64,000 bases of DNA from Ruminococcus sp. (GTDB lineage: Bacteria > Bacillota > Clostridia > Oscillospirales > Ruminococcaceae), in contig JAETQO010000004.1 in NCBI GenBank assembly GCA_021770655.1, positions 1 to 64,000 of the forward strand. Direction: 5' to 3'. Shown in pieces: positions 1 through 7,834 of the stretch. The translations under genes and the position numbers were made by a program. Every line of letters begins with the position of its first letter. The first letter of the stretch is position 1. The notes below the pieces were generated by a model. The model made no database searches. It was not told where the DNA came from and saw nothing but the letters and a program-made list of their open reading frames with translations.

Positions 1-6
1 CTTGTT

Positions 7-48
7 TCTGTATATCTTCCCCGCCGTACGGCGGGGAAGATATACAGA
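7..48. repeat. 42-bp perfect palindrome
   Basis: The two 21-base arms (7-27 and 28-48) are exact reverse complements with no spacer. The centre reads CCGCCGTACGGCGG and the outer parts are A/T-rich. As RNA it would form a very stable hairpin with a TACG-type tip. It is not followed by a clear T run on either strand, so it is not a textbook terminator. It may end a gene lying left of the window, or it may be a recognition site. Confidence 0.8.
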
Positions 49-204
49 TAATTATTGTAATTTAAACATAATATCGTCTTTTCCCGATTTAATATTTTGA
101 AAATTGATTTCCCTGTCAGACTTTTTGTTAAATATTCTCTACTCTATATTTTTATGTACAATCAATGAATCAAACGTCAGAAAAAATATGTATTAGCATA
201 AATT

Positions 205-246
205 AAAAAGGCTGCGAGCATTTCACATTAGCTCACAGCCTTTTTT
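205..246 (-). terminator. Terminator of the coupling-ATPase operon
   Basis: A 15-base stem (one G/U-type mismatch) built on AAAAAGGCTGCGAGC pairs with GCTCACAGCC plus a T run. It lies 13 bases past the stop of the leftward coupling-ATPase gene and is A/T-flanked on both sides, so it can work in either direction. Confidence 0.8.
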
Positions 247-258
247 CTTGCAGTAACG

Positions 259-1563
259 TTAAAAGAACGGAACCTTATTATAATCTAAATCCAATTCCTC
301 AATGTCGGAGCCGTCAACATCATCTTTCCCTTGCGCAGTTTCGGAAATGTTCATGGAGTAAGGTTTAATCTTGTCCACAAGCTCGCCCTTTTTACCTCTG
401 CAAAGCAGATATGCCTTGTTAAGCTCCATACATAAAATACTCTCAACAGACTTGCATGACTTTTCCGCTATATATTCGGCAGTTTTTATATCGCTTCCAC
501 CCAAATAGAGAACATGATCGCAGTTATTTACAATCGTAGCTGCGGCGGAGGGACTGTACATAGTTTCAAGCTGAGTCATGCTTTGGAGTATAATACTTAC
601 CGAGATTTCTCTGGAACGAATGACCGATATGATTTTGTCAAAGTTTTCAACATAAGCATTGGTAGCAAAGTCGTCCATAATTATCCTAACAGGTACTTTA
701 AGTTTGCTGTTATGATTCTTATCCGCTTCACGACAGAGCGTCTGAAGAGCCTGTGTGTAGAAGATATTTATAAGACTGTCAAGAGAACGATCTGTGTCGC
801 TGATATTCAGAAATACAACTGATTTTCGCCTTCCAAGATCTTCAATTCTAAAATCAGACTGTCCGCAGAATATGCTTCTGGCTTCACGGAAATCAAACGG
901 ATCAAGAGCTGCGGACACAAACTGCAGTATGCAGGGCCAAGTTTTGTCTGTCGTGATGATTCCTTTAAACATCTTGTATTTCTTTGCCGCAAAACTGTCC
1001 GGGCGCTTAAGCGCCCATTCTTCAAGAAACGTTATTCCCGCTTCTATGTTCTGTTCAACCGGAATGCACATTATTGCTTTAAACACCTCAAGCACTGTGC
1101 ATAGATTACGGTCCTCATAATCAAACGCTTCAAGCACATAAGCAATAAGACAAGCGACTACCGTTCTTGCCGCATTCTCCCAGAACGGATCTTTTGAATC
1201 AAGCATAGGCACCAGCGTATGTGCAATTGACACAATATCCTGTTCGCAGAAACTATTTGTTTCCATATCATAGGGAATATAATCCAAAGGATTGTATGAG
1301 TCGGAATTTTTAGAATCAACGAAATTTACAATATGTACGTCGTAACCGTTCATGCGCAGAGCGGGTGAAAGCTTTTTGTAAAGATTGCATTTTATATCCG
1401 CAACTATCATGCTCGAATTGAACTGCAGTATGTTTGGTATAACGTAGCCGCCTGTCTTACCGGCGCCTGAGGGGCCGATAATAAGGTCGTTGTTGTTAAG
1501 TCCTGTTTTGAATGTGTTATTTGATATAGATTTTCCCTCGGCTAAAATTCTGTAGTTATTCAT
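259..1563 (-). CDS. VirD4/TraG-like type IV coupling ATPase, soluble form
   Basis: This 434-residue protein resembles the ATPase core of conjugative coupling proteins, which hand the relaxase-DNA complex to the type IV secretion channel. The Walker A motif GPSGAGKT is at residues 30-37 and is followed by YVIPNILQ, as in this family. A Walker B-like IIMDDFATN lies in the second half, and the QSMTQLE stretch fits the conserved Q motif region. I chose the ATG at 1563 because AAGGAAG lies just upstream; the reading frame extends further but without a better site. Most relatives are longer (about 600 residues) and start with two membrane helices, which are absent here. It starts 5 bases after the ClpP-like stop, so the two are cotranscribed. 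The ATPase role is well supported; conjugative function is inferred. Confidence 0.8.
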   Translation of the reverse strand: MNNYRILAEGKSISNNTFKTGLNNNDLIIGPSGAGKTGGYVIPNILQFNSSMIVADIKCNLYKKLSPALRMNGYDVHIVNFVDSKNSDSYNPLDYIPYDMETNSFCEQDIVSIAHTLVPMLDSKDPFWENAARTVVACLIAYVLEAFDYEDRNLCTVLEVFKAIMCIPVEQNIEAGITFLEEWALKRPDSFAAKKYKMFKGIITTDKTWPCILQFVSAALDPFDFREARSIFCGQSDFRIEDLGRRKSVVFLNISDTDRSLDSLINIFYTQALQTLCREADKNHNSKLKVPVRIIMDDFATNAYVENFDKIISVIRSREISVSIILQSMTQLETMYSPSAAATIVNNCDHVLYLGGSDIKTAEYIAEKSCKSVESILCMELNKAYLLCRGKKGELVDKIKPYSMNISETAQGKDDVDGSDIEELDLDYNKVPFF

Positions 1564-1568
1564 ATTGA

Positions 1569-2165
1569 TTAATCTTCCTTTCGTGTTAATTCTGTAATAA
1601 TTGATGTTGCAATTCCAAAGGCTAAAGCCTCTTCTGCATTGAAATACGTATCGCATTTGGTCTTGCGGTGCACCTCTTTGATCGATTTACCAGTACGTTC
1701 GGCAATTATAGAACACAACTCTTTGCGTATTTCCATAAGATTGTTTACCTTTTCCTGTATCTCAAGAGGTTTCATGCCTCCGTAGTCACCGTTTGAATAG
1801 CTGGGATCATGGATCATTATTTTTGCATGAGTAAGCATTTCACGTTTATCTCCTGCAAGAAACAGTATCGAACCCATGCTTGCGGCAGTGCCTATACAAA
1901 CTGTTTTTACGGGCGAAGACATAAGGCGTATAAAATCATAAACGGCAAGACCGCTTGAAACGTCGCCGCCCGGACTGTTTATGTACAGCGTAATTTCCTC
2001 TCCCGGAGCCTCGCATTCCAGATACATAAGCTGTTCAAGAAGATCGTTACAGCTATCGGGATTTACATCGTGTGTAAAAAATATTTTTCTCTCCTGTAAA
2101 AGAGTGTCATTAATGCTAAGGGACTGATATCCCTTGGCGCTTTCTTTGATAATATTTGGTATCAT
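1569..2165 (-). CDS. ClpP-like serine peptidase (second copy, element-linked)
   Basis: This 198-residue protein has the ClpP fold. The catalytic triad is visible at the usual spacing: Ser96 in GTAASMGS, His119 in IMIHDPS, and Asp172 in KCDTYFNAEEA. The oxyanion region INSPGGDVSSG is also intact. It differs clearly from the housekeeping ClpP encoded at 31179-31769, and no ClpX/ClpA-type ATPase gene lies beside it. Instead it sits between unknown proteins and the VirD4-like ATPase in one tight leftward operon. ClpP-family proteases in mobile elements can act as maturation proteases or pair with the host Clp ATPases; which applies here cannot be told from sequence. The start has an AAGGAA-type site upstream. 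Confidence 0.85.
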   Translation of the reverse strand: MIPNIIKESAKGYQSLSINDTLLQERKIFFTHDVNPDSCNDLLEQLMYLECEAPGEEITLYINSPGGDVSSGLAVYDFIRLMSSPVKTVCIGTAASMGSILFLAGDKREMLTHAKIMIHDPSYSNGDYGGMKPLEIQEKVNNLMEIRKELCSIIAERTGKSIKEVHRKTKCDTYFNAEEALAFGIATSIITELTRKED

Positions 2166-2191
2166 ATTTTTATTCCTTTCTGTGTATACAA

Positions 2192-2575
2192 TTATTTTTT
2201 GCTTTCTTTTAGCCTGTGAATGGATATAAAAGGGTGAATCATTATGTAACTTATAATTTTTTGCCCTGTATATTCTGCCTGCGTTCTTAGTTCCTTGGGA
2301 TAGTACTTATTTGAATTAAGCATTTTTCCGCCGGCAACCAACATTTCACCTAAAGTAATATCACCATTCAAAATATAGTCCTGCATTTCAAAATCAAACA
2401 TATATTTATCATCTATATCGGTATAATCCAGAAGCTCATGATACATATGAATAAATCTGCTTTCTCCTGTTAGTTCAGTCAAATATTCAAAATAACTTTT
2501 CATTTTAATACGGCAGAACATTTTTTGAATGCTTTGATAATTATCGTTTTCACTAAACGATCTTAAATCAATCAT
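2192..2575 (-). CDS. Hypothetical protein of the element operon
   Basis: This 127-residue soluble protein is not recognised. It is predicted mostly helical, with many Tyr, Met and Ile residues, no signal peptide, no membrane segment and no cysteine cluster. It lies 7 bases after the preceding gene and 26 bases before the ClpP-like gene, so it belongs to the same leftward operon and probably to the same mobile-element module. No function is proposed. Confidence 0.65.
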   Translation of the reverse strand: MIDLRSFSENDNYQSIQKMFCRIKMKSYFEYLTELTGESRFIHMYHELLDYTDIDDKYMFDFEMQDYILNGDITLGEMLVAGGKMLNSNKYYPKELRTQAEYTGQKIISYIMIHPFISIHRLKESKK

Positions 2576-2582
2576 AAATCAG

Positions 2583-2951
2583 TCACCTCCTTTTTGACTT
2601 TTGAAACGGAACGAAACATGCCATCATTTGAGAAAAGTAAAACAATGCTGTATAGTAATTATCTTTAATTGTTTTGTCTTCTGTGTCATCTAATTGTAAT
2701 TGTGCCTGTTGCTTACGAACAATTTCTGCTATATTATAATACTTGAATTTAGAAAGCCTTTCTTTTGATATATCTATATCAACGGCTGGGAGCAGATAAT
2801 CCGACAGTGGATCACAGGTGCTCCACCGTCTTTTAACGTAAAGCTTTTCTATAGACATACTATAGATTTTATCCAATAAAATGCCGATACATTCCTTGTC
2901 CGTGACTGTCTGCGAATTTGCAGAGTTCTTAAACTCTTCGATATTCATCAT
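2583..2951 (-). CDS. Hypothetical protein of the element operon
   Basis: This 122-residue protein is not recognised. It starts at an ATGATG with GGAGATG upstream, has no signal peptide or membrane segment, and is helical and charged. Its C terminus is basic (KSKRR). It lies directly upstream of the 127-residue unknown gene with only 7 bases between them, which suggests translational coupling and possibly a physical complex. The hairpin GCGGCGCT-gta-AGCGCCGC at 3013-3031 separates it from the next upstream gene. Confidence 0.6.
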   Translation of the reverse strand: MMNIEEFKNSANSQTVTDKECIGILLDKIYSMSIEKLYVKRRWSTCDPLSDYLLPAVDIDISKERLSKFKYYNIAEIVRKQQAQLQLDDTEDKTIKDNYYTALFYFSQMMACFVPFQKSKRR

Positions 2952-3012
2952 ATAATTTCATCTCCTGTATATTTTTTGCAATAAACTCAAAAATCGCTTT
3001 CTTATTCACTCG

Positions 3013-3031
3013 GCGGCGCTGTAAGCGCCGC
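3013..3031. repeat. Short GC-rich hairpin between element genes
   Basis: An 8-bp stem GCGGCGCT/AGCGCCGC has a GTA loop and is preceded by ACTCG. A sister copy with the same flank (CTCGGCGGC...GCCGCTTT) lies at 3797-3814, upstream of the next gene. Both belong to the hairpin family that fills 3786-4345. Its position between two genes of one operon suggests an RNA processing or attenuation site. Confidence 0.6.
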
Positions 3032-3036
3032 TTTGA

Positions 3037-3756
3037 CTATGAATTTTTCAGTGTAAGACCCGAAGCAATACTGAAAGGTATAAGAATTAAATTTTCGATC
3101 ATTGAAATTCTGCTGTTTAAACCCTCATATGAAAAATGTGAAAAATCACCAAGGGTTACGATTACATCGCCTACCATAATTTCCTTGATATCCTTGCAGT
3201 CTTTTTGCTCTACCTCTGCTCTGATTTTTAGGTAGCATTCCGCAAGCTGAATTATATTTTTACTATTGCTGCCGGCACATAATGAACCTATTTCCCCAAG
3301 AAAATCTATAACTTTCATTTTCATCAGTTCTTTGACAGCATAGCTTAAATGAGGATCAACGCTTCCTGTATTTCTTTTCAAATATTGTCTGCCTATAATG
3401 TTTGCTGTTTTGTCGTCTACTATATACAGATTTTTACCTGTCGGCGATACAAAAACTTTCCGCAAAACATAAAAGTATACCATACGTTTAAAGTCAAAAA
3501 TTCTGTGTAGATTTACTCTTGTCTTAAAGTTCTCCTCTCCCGGCAGTTTCTTATCAATTTCTTCTTTCGTCGGAGCAATTTTTGAGTATATTTCAATAAA
3601 ATCTCTGAATGTATAATTCAGAATTTCGGGATTATCCTCCTGCAACGAAAATAAGTCACCCGGTGTTAAAGTTTGATAAGTATCCTCGCCGCAAAAATCA
3701 GTGAGTTTTGCGGTGAGAATGGTGTTTACAAATTCCTTGAATTCTTTTGATTTCAT
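3037..3756 (-). CDS. Hypothetical protein, first gene of the element operon
   Basis: This 239-residue protein is not recognised. I chose the ATG at 3756 because AAGGAG lies 9 bases upstream; an in-frame start 18 bases further out lacks such a site. The protein is soluble, Lys/Glu-rich and predicted mostly helical, with no visible catalytic motif. It is the promoter-proximal gene of the leftward operon that ends with the ClpP-like and VirD4-like genes. It is preceded by the long hairpin-rich leader. Confidence 0.65.
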   Translation of the reverse strand: MKSKEFKEFVNTILTAKLTDFCGEDTYQTLTPGDLFSLQEDNPEILNYTFRDFIEIYSKIAPTKEEIDKKLPGEENFKTRVNLHRIFDFKRMVYFYVLRKVFVSPTGKNLYIVDDKTANIIGRQYLKRNTGSVDPHLSYAVKELMKMKVIDFLGEIGSLCAGSNSKNIIQLAECYLKIRAEVEQKDCKDIKEIMVGDVIVTLGDFSHFSYEGLNSRISMIENLILIPFSIASGLTLKNS

Positions 3757-3785
3757 AGTGAAATCTCCTTTCATTATTTGATTTA

Positions 3786-4345
3786 TTATTACCTCGGCGG
3801 CACAGCAGTGCCGCTTTTCTGGTTTTTAAATACACTCGAAATGCGTATACGCATTTCTTATCCAAAAAAATCCGTTATACCATAAAGCATAACGGATAAT
3901 ATAAAAGTAAGAAAAAAAGAATTAATGACAATACGATTGAATTATTAAACAATCGTTTAAAATACACTCGTAATGCGCTCGCGCATTTTTTATTAACCTA
4001 AATAGTTAGAACTGCCTTTGGCAGTTCGAGAGTAATATAAAATAATAAATCAATTAAACTTGTGAAGCTGAGATTGACATATCCATATTGCATAAGCAAA
4101 GTCCATAAATAATAGGGCTTTAAAACGTTTTTTTGCAAAAACGCTCATTTAAGTAAAGAAACCATAAATGGTTTCGAGGGTAAATTAAATGACGGTTTAC
4201 TGTTCCGTCATTAGCCGAGTTCTGAGATACGCTCGGTAGCCATTGTAAATGGTTCCTTTCTCGAGCACCATTACAAGTTTGTTCGGGCAGTGTCATTGTG
4301 CTGCCCGACAAATGCTCGAAAAAACGACTATCGTCGTTCGAGGAA
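3786..4345. repeat. Array of about ten short hairpins with CTCG/TCGAG flanks
   Basis: This stretch has no credible gene but holds many inverted repeats: 3797-3814 (GCGGCAC stem), 3838-3857 (20-bp palindrome GAAATGCGTATACGCATTTC), 3870-3897 (ATCCGTTAT stem), 3972-3987 (AATGCGC), 4009-4027 (GAACTGCC), 4158-4175 (GAAACCAT), 4191-4209 (GACGG), 4239-4253 (CCATT), 4283-4308 (TCGGGCAG) inside an outer CGAGCA/TGCTCG pair, and 4323-4338 (AACGAC). Most begin after CTCG or end in TCGAG. The stem sequences differ while the flank stays the same, so this is not a simple tandem repeat. It could be a folded regulatory RNA, a set of protein sites, or a single-strand origin. Confidence 0.75.
4081..4162. repeat. 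Imperfect direct repeat, copy A (left of ssb-like gene)
   Basis: This block begins ATCCATATTG and ends AGAAAC. It matches 4911-4990 over about 80 bases with scattered substitutions. Similar but weaker agreement continues about 15 bases further upstream. The two copies enclose the SSB-like gene. Confidence 0.75.
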
Positions 4346-4433
4346 AATCCAAATTTCATAATAATTATCGGCAATAAATTGCTGATAAAATAAAAAAAAC
4401 AAATTTATAAACTATTGAAAGAGAGGTCATTTT

Positions 4434-4805
4434 ATGTCAAACATTAACAACTACGGTGTAGTAACCGGTAGGCTTTTGAAGGATGTTGCTGTTTTTAAAA
4501 ACGAGGACGGCAGTTACAGATCGGAGGTGAACATTAACGTCGACATTGATGGTAATTATGCAGATAAAAACAAAGCAAAACAATCTGAAACTGTTTTGCT
4601 TGAAGGGCTTATCGAAGCAGGACAAAAAGATAACAGTGTTTACAACAAAATGCACAAAGGCAATATCGTAAGCATTGGTTACACTGTCCGTAATGATAAT
4701 TACATTGATAAAAACGGAAACGAAACTTACCGTCAATTTCTTTTCATTGAAGAGGTCGATCTGATGGAAGATTTAAATGAAAACTCTGAAGTTCAATCTT
4801 CCTGA
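4434..4805 (+). CDS. SSB-like single-stranded DNA-binding protein
   Basis: This 123-residue protein has the N-terminal pattern of single-stranded DNA-binding OB folds (NNYGVVTGRLLKDVAVF, then a beta-rich segment and RQFLFIEEVDLM). The N terminus is fairly clear, but the middle is shorter and more charged than housekeeping SSB and the usual acidic tail is reduced to EVQSS. It is therefore an element-type SSB paralogue. AGAGAGG precedes the ATG. It is alone on the plus strand, between the hairpin array and a strong terminator, and is enclosed by an 80-bp direct repeat. Confidence 0.7.
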   Translation: MSNINNYGVVTGRLLKDVAVFKNEDGSYRSEVNINVDIDGNYADKNKAKQSETVLLEGLIEAGQKDNSVYNKMHKGNIVSIGYTVRNDNYIDKNGNETYRQFLFIEEVDLMEDLNENSEVQSS

Positions 4806-4817
4806 TTTTATCAAAGC

Positions 4818-4861
4818 AAGAACTCCGCTATGTATTTTTTCGCATAGCGGAGTTCTTTTTT
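4818..4861 (+). terminator. Terminator of the ssb-like gene
   Basis: A 15-bp perfect stem (AAGAACTCCGCTATG and its complement) has a 10-base loop and is followed by TTTTTT. It starts 13 bases after the ssb-like stop codon. Confidence 0.9.
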
Positions 4862-4910
4862 AGTATATCTTTATAAACAGATATTTTTTGTCTGATAGTC
4901 GAGTTGAATT

Positions 4911-4990
4911 ATCCATATTGCGTAAGAAAAGCCAGTAAACAATAGGTTTTTAAAATTATTTTTTTCAAAAACTCTCATGTATACAGAAAC
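4911..4990. repeat. Imperfect direct repeat, copy B (right of ssb-like gene)
   Basis: This is the second copy of the block at 4081-4162. It has the same order of landmarks: ATCCATATTG, a TAAG purine stretch, AATAGG, a T run, then CAAAAAC.CTCAT and CAGAAAC. It lacks the hairpin that directly follows copy A. Confidence 0.75.
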
Positions 4991-5076
4991 TACAATTGGA
5001 AAGTTTCCCCCCAGTGCATTGTCTACAGTCCCCCAAAACGACAATTACATTGAAAAAAAGTGGATAAAGTTTTCCG

Positions 5077-7302
5077 TCAAGGTGTTTTAAACATAGGATA
5101 ATGAACTAAAACGCCGGTTTCCTTTCCCGTGATCTTTGTCTCGTTTTCTGCCAGTTTTCCGTTAACTTCAAAGACATACGAGCTTATTACTCCGATACTC
5201 ATATGGTAATCCAGTATCGTTTTTACCTTTTCATAAAGTGTGCTCTTTTTTCTTTTTTTCAGATACTTGTCCTCCGGAATATCTATATCAAGAATATCAA
5301 GCATATCGGCTCTCCGGGAATCATCATTTTCAAATTTGATCATTCTGCTCATTGAGGATCTGTTTTTACGGTAATATGTACGTTTGGGATCTGAAAGTAT
5401 GATATGCCATGCAAGGTAAAATTTCAGTTCCAAATTCTCGATCGAATCCGGCATGATTTTTTTAGGCTTCTGTACATCATTCTGGCTTTTTACGCATAGA
5501 CGTTTCAGGGGAATTGTAAAAAATTGACCGTTAGTAAGCTCTGCATAACGGTACAGCGGAGGCGTTTCGGAATATCTGTAGCCGTTTTTCCCCCACTTCA
5601 TGAGAGGAAGAAATGGTCCCTCAAATATGTTAATATCCTTTTCATCCTCAAAGGCAAATCCATACTTTCCATTTGACCTGTCAAGCCTGAAATATGTATT
5701 CATCATTTTTTCCAGACTGTCTTCTATCTCTTTTTTTCTGTCGGGCTTTAATGTTACATCGGGATCACCCGATAAAACCTCCATGATTTTCTTCGGATAA
5801 ATTGTCTGAAGTTTCATTGTTTCGAGAGTATATACAGCGTCTGCCACCATTAAGTCAAAATATGTGAGTTTTCTGTCAATTCTAAATTCCACAGTAAGCT
5901 CCCTGAATTTATTTTTTTCGACCTTAACTATTTGTGGAACACACGACTCATAATTACCTTTTCGTATTAAATTCGCTGCCTTTGTAGTGTTAATATAAAG
6001 AACATCGATTGCTTTGAGTCGTTCCTCGATTTTGATCTGTTCTGCCTGTATTTCCTTGTCGTGCGAACATAATGGTCTGTGGTTTTTAAAGTAGTCAATA
6101 GTAAATCGATTCAGTTCATCACTTGTGGATTCTTCTTCCATTTTGCCATATGATTTCATATATTCAAGACGCTCTAACCCTAATTTGTATCTGAAATCAG
6201 AAGTTTCTTCATCAAATTCACTGTTTAATGCGGCATTTTTTAAAAATGATAAACAGATTTTAATATCATCTTCCGAATAATAAAGAATACATTCCGCCTG
6301 TTTTCTGTCACGCCCTGCACGACCTGCCTCTTGATAATAATTTTCAAGATCCTTTGGCATATCGAAATGAATAACAAATCTTATATTGCTTATGTCTATT
6401 CCCATTCCGAAAGCGTTTGTGGCTACCATAATGTTGTTTTTCCCACTTTTGAAAAGGTCAAAATTTTCTTTCTTATCTTCCGGTTCCATATCGCCGTGGT
6501 ATTTTGATACATTATAGTTTTTCATTTTCAGATGTTTATAAACATTTTCCGTGTTTTCCACCGTAGAACAATAGATAATTCCGCATTGATCAAAGTGTTT
6601 TGTCATGTATGCATACAGTGTCATCATTTTAGCTTGAAAATTTTTCCGATGTTTAACGCTGAATGTAAGGTTTGTTCTTTCATATCCTCCTGATACGATA
6701 AACGGCTGATTTAATCTGAGAATACGTATTATGTCCTCCTTTATAAATTCTGTAGCTGTTGCGGTAAATGCCGTAATTATAGGACGTTTATCCAGCATTG
6801 TTATAAATCTCGCAATTTTAAGATAATCCGCTCTGAAATCGTATCCCCATAAGGAAACGCAATGTGCCTCGTCTACTGTAATCATGCTGATATCCAGCTT
6901 TTGTGCAAATCTGATAAACTTTGGTTTCATGAGTCTTTCAGGCGACACATACAAGAGCTTGTAATTTTTCTTTTTATCATTGCTTGTAGCATCACGCATA
7001 ATTTTATTGCGTGTTTTACCGTCAAGCTCGCTGTTTATATATGCCGTATGAATTCCAAGCTTATTGAGTTTATCCACTTGATCCTGCATAAGAGCTATGA
7101 GCGAAGACACAACTACAGTTACACCTTCAAGCATTACAGCAGGGAGCTGATAGCAAAGAGATTTTCCACTTCCGGTAGGCATAACAGCCATAACGTCTCT
7201 GCCTTCAAGGATTGCTGTGATAACCTCCTCTTGCTTATATATAAAGCTGTCATTTCTGAAATATTTTTTCAAACAGTCTAACGGATCTTCGAAATTCGGC
7301 AA
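5077..7302 (-). CDS. RecQ-family ATP-dependent DNA helicase
   Basis: This 741-residue superfamily 2 helicase has a clear RecQ core. Motif I is MPTGSGKSLCYQLPAVM, motif II is DEAH in VDEAHCVSLWGYDFR, and motif VI is QEAGRAGRDRK. The typical RecQ zinc cysteines after the helicase core are not visible, and the C-terminal 350 residues do not show a recognisable RQC or HRDC domain. I chose the TTG at 7302 because GGGAAG lies 7 bases upstream; the longer GTG start at 7341 falls almost at the predicted transcription start and has no binding site. The gene is monocistronic. It may serve the chromosome or the adjacent element. Confidence 0.85.
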   Translation of the reverse strand: MPNFEDPLDCLKKYFRNDSFIYKQEEVITAILEGRDVMAVMPTGSGKSLCYQLPAVMLEGVTVVVSSLIALMQDQVDKLNKLGIHTAYINSELDGKTRNKIMRDATSNDKKKNYKLLYVSPERLMKPKFIRFAQKLDISMITVDEAHCVSLWGYDFRADYLKIARFITMLDKRPIITAFTATATEFIKEDIIRILRLNQPFIVSGGYERTNLTFSVKHRKNFQAKMMTLYAYMTKHFDQCGIIYCSTVENTENVYKHLKMKNYNVSKYHGDMEPEDKKENFDLFKSGKNNIMVATNAFGMGIDISNIRFVIHFDMPKDLENYYQEAGRAGRDRKQAECILYYSEDDIKICLSFLKNAALNSEFDEETSDFRYKLGLERLEYMKSYGKMEEESTSDELNRFTIDYFKNHRPLCSHDKEIQAEQIKIEERLKAIDVLYINTTKAANLIRKGNYESCVPQIVKVEKNKFRELTVEFRIDRKLTYFDLMVADAVYTLETMKLQTIYPKKIMEVLSGDPDVTLKPDRKKEIEDSLEKMMNTYFRLDRSNGKYGFAFEDEKDINIFEGPFLPLMKWGKNGYRYSETPPLYRYAELTNGQFFTIPLKRLCVKSQNDVQKPKKIMPDSIENLELKFYLAWHIILSDPKRTYYRKNRSSMSRMIKFENDDSRRADMLDILDIDIPEDKYLKKRKKSTLYEKVKTILDYHMSIGVISSYVFEVNGKLAENETKITGKETGVLVHYPMFKTP

Positions 7303-7347
7303 TTTGTTTCTTCCCTTCTGTATAATAAAGTCATAATACACATTTCT

Positions 7348-7376
7348 ATTATACCACTCTCATTAAATTTCTTCAA
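7348..7376 (-). promoter_or_regulatory. Promoter of the RecQ-like gene
   Basis: Read on the minus strand: TTGAAG, 17-base spacer, TATAAT. The expected transcript start lies near 7341, which supports translation from the internal TTG at 7302. Confidence 0.7.
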
Positions 7377-7379
7377 TCC

Positions 7380-7493
7380 CTAAGCATATAAATTTGCATC
7401 TTGCCCGCCCATGTAATAGTACGGTTTGATTATCTCTACTCGCTCGTCAAATGGTATTATCCGCTGTATTTTTTCAAGGATAACACCGCACAA
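7380..7493 (-). pseudogene. Short C-terminal coding remnant (unrecognised)
   Basis: On the minus strand a 37-codon open frame ends at 7380 and reads like a real protein tail (IPFDERVEIIKPYYYMGGQ is internal to it). A stop codon lies directly upstream of the TTG at 7493 and no binding site is present. The stretch is bounded by an imperfect inverted repeat (7451-7465 and 7559-7573, ATGGTAWTA core) and holds a small hairpin at 7487-7508. It is probably what remains of a deleted gene. The parent family is not known to me. Confidence 0.3.
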
Positions 7494-7600
7494 CTATTGT
7501 GTGCGGATAACGCAGAAAATTTTTCGTTAGATTGTATAGAAACGAAGCAGATAGTTCGTGCGGTATTACCATGAAAATATCGTATCAAATGAATGTACAG

Positions 7601-7834
7601 TTAATCAAACAGGCTGTCTAATATCTCAATAAGCTTGAACGAAAATTCGATTTTCTCCTTGTCGCCGTCAAGAACGATTATTTGGTTCTCCTGCTCGGTT
7701 TCGCATTGCGAATAAACTGCACTTTGAAGAACAAAAAGTGCACCTGTATTCGGCGTAAGACTGCAAGCCTCTGCGCCGGAAGCGCCTACAGAAGCAATAA
7801 GTGCGGCAATAATAGAAATACTGAATTTTCTCAT
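7601..7834 (-). CDS. Small secreted or membrane-anchored protein, unknown
   Basis: This 77-residue protein begins with a signal-peptide-like segment (MRKFSISIIAALIASVGASG) and an AEA-type cleavage site near residue 23, followed by a short polar region with two cysteines. It is not recognised. A perfect GGGAGGA site lies 6 bases before the ATG, but that site is the 3' arm of the metH terminator hairpin. Expression would thus depend on read-through or on unfolding of that hairpin. It could also be a non-functional fragment. Confidence 0.5.
   Translation of the reverse strand: MRKFSISIIAALIASVGASGAEACSLTPNTGALFVLQSAVYSQCETEQENQIIVLDGDKEKIEFSFKLIEILDSLFD

Noticed and set aside
3786-4345. Possible CRISPR array
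   Set aside because: The repeated parts are short palindromes with different stem sequences and irregular spacing. There is no constant repeat of 24-40 bases and no cas gene nearby.
4120-4374. 84-residue minus-strand open frame in the hairpin array
   Set aside because: It runs through the hairpins, has low-complexity composition, no ribosome binding site and no family resemblance. The hairpins explain the sequence better.
1-5000. Complete conjugative element
   Set aside because: No relaxase, VirB4, integrase or attachment site was seen inside the window. Only a coupling ATPase and SSB-like gene support the idea, so I call it the edge of a possible element.
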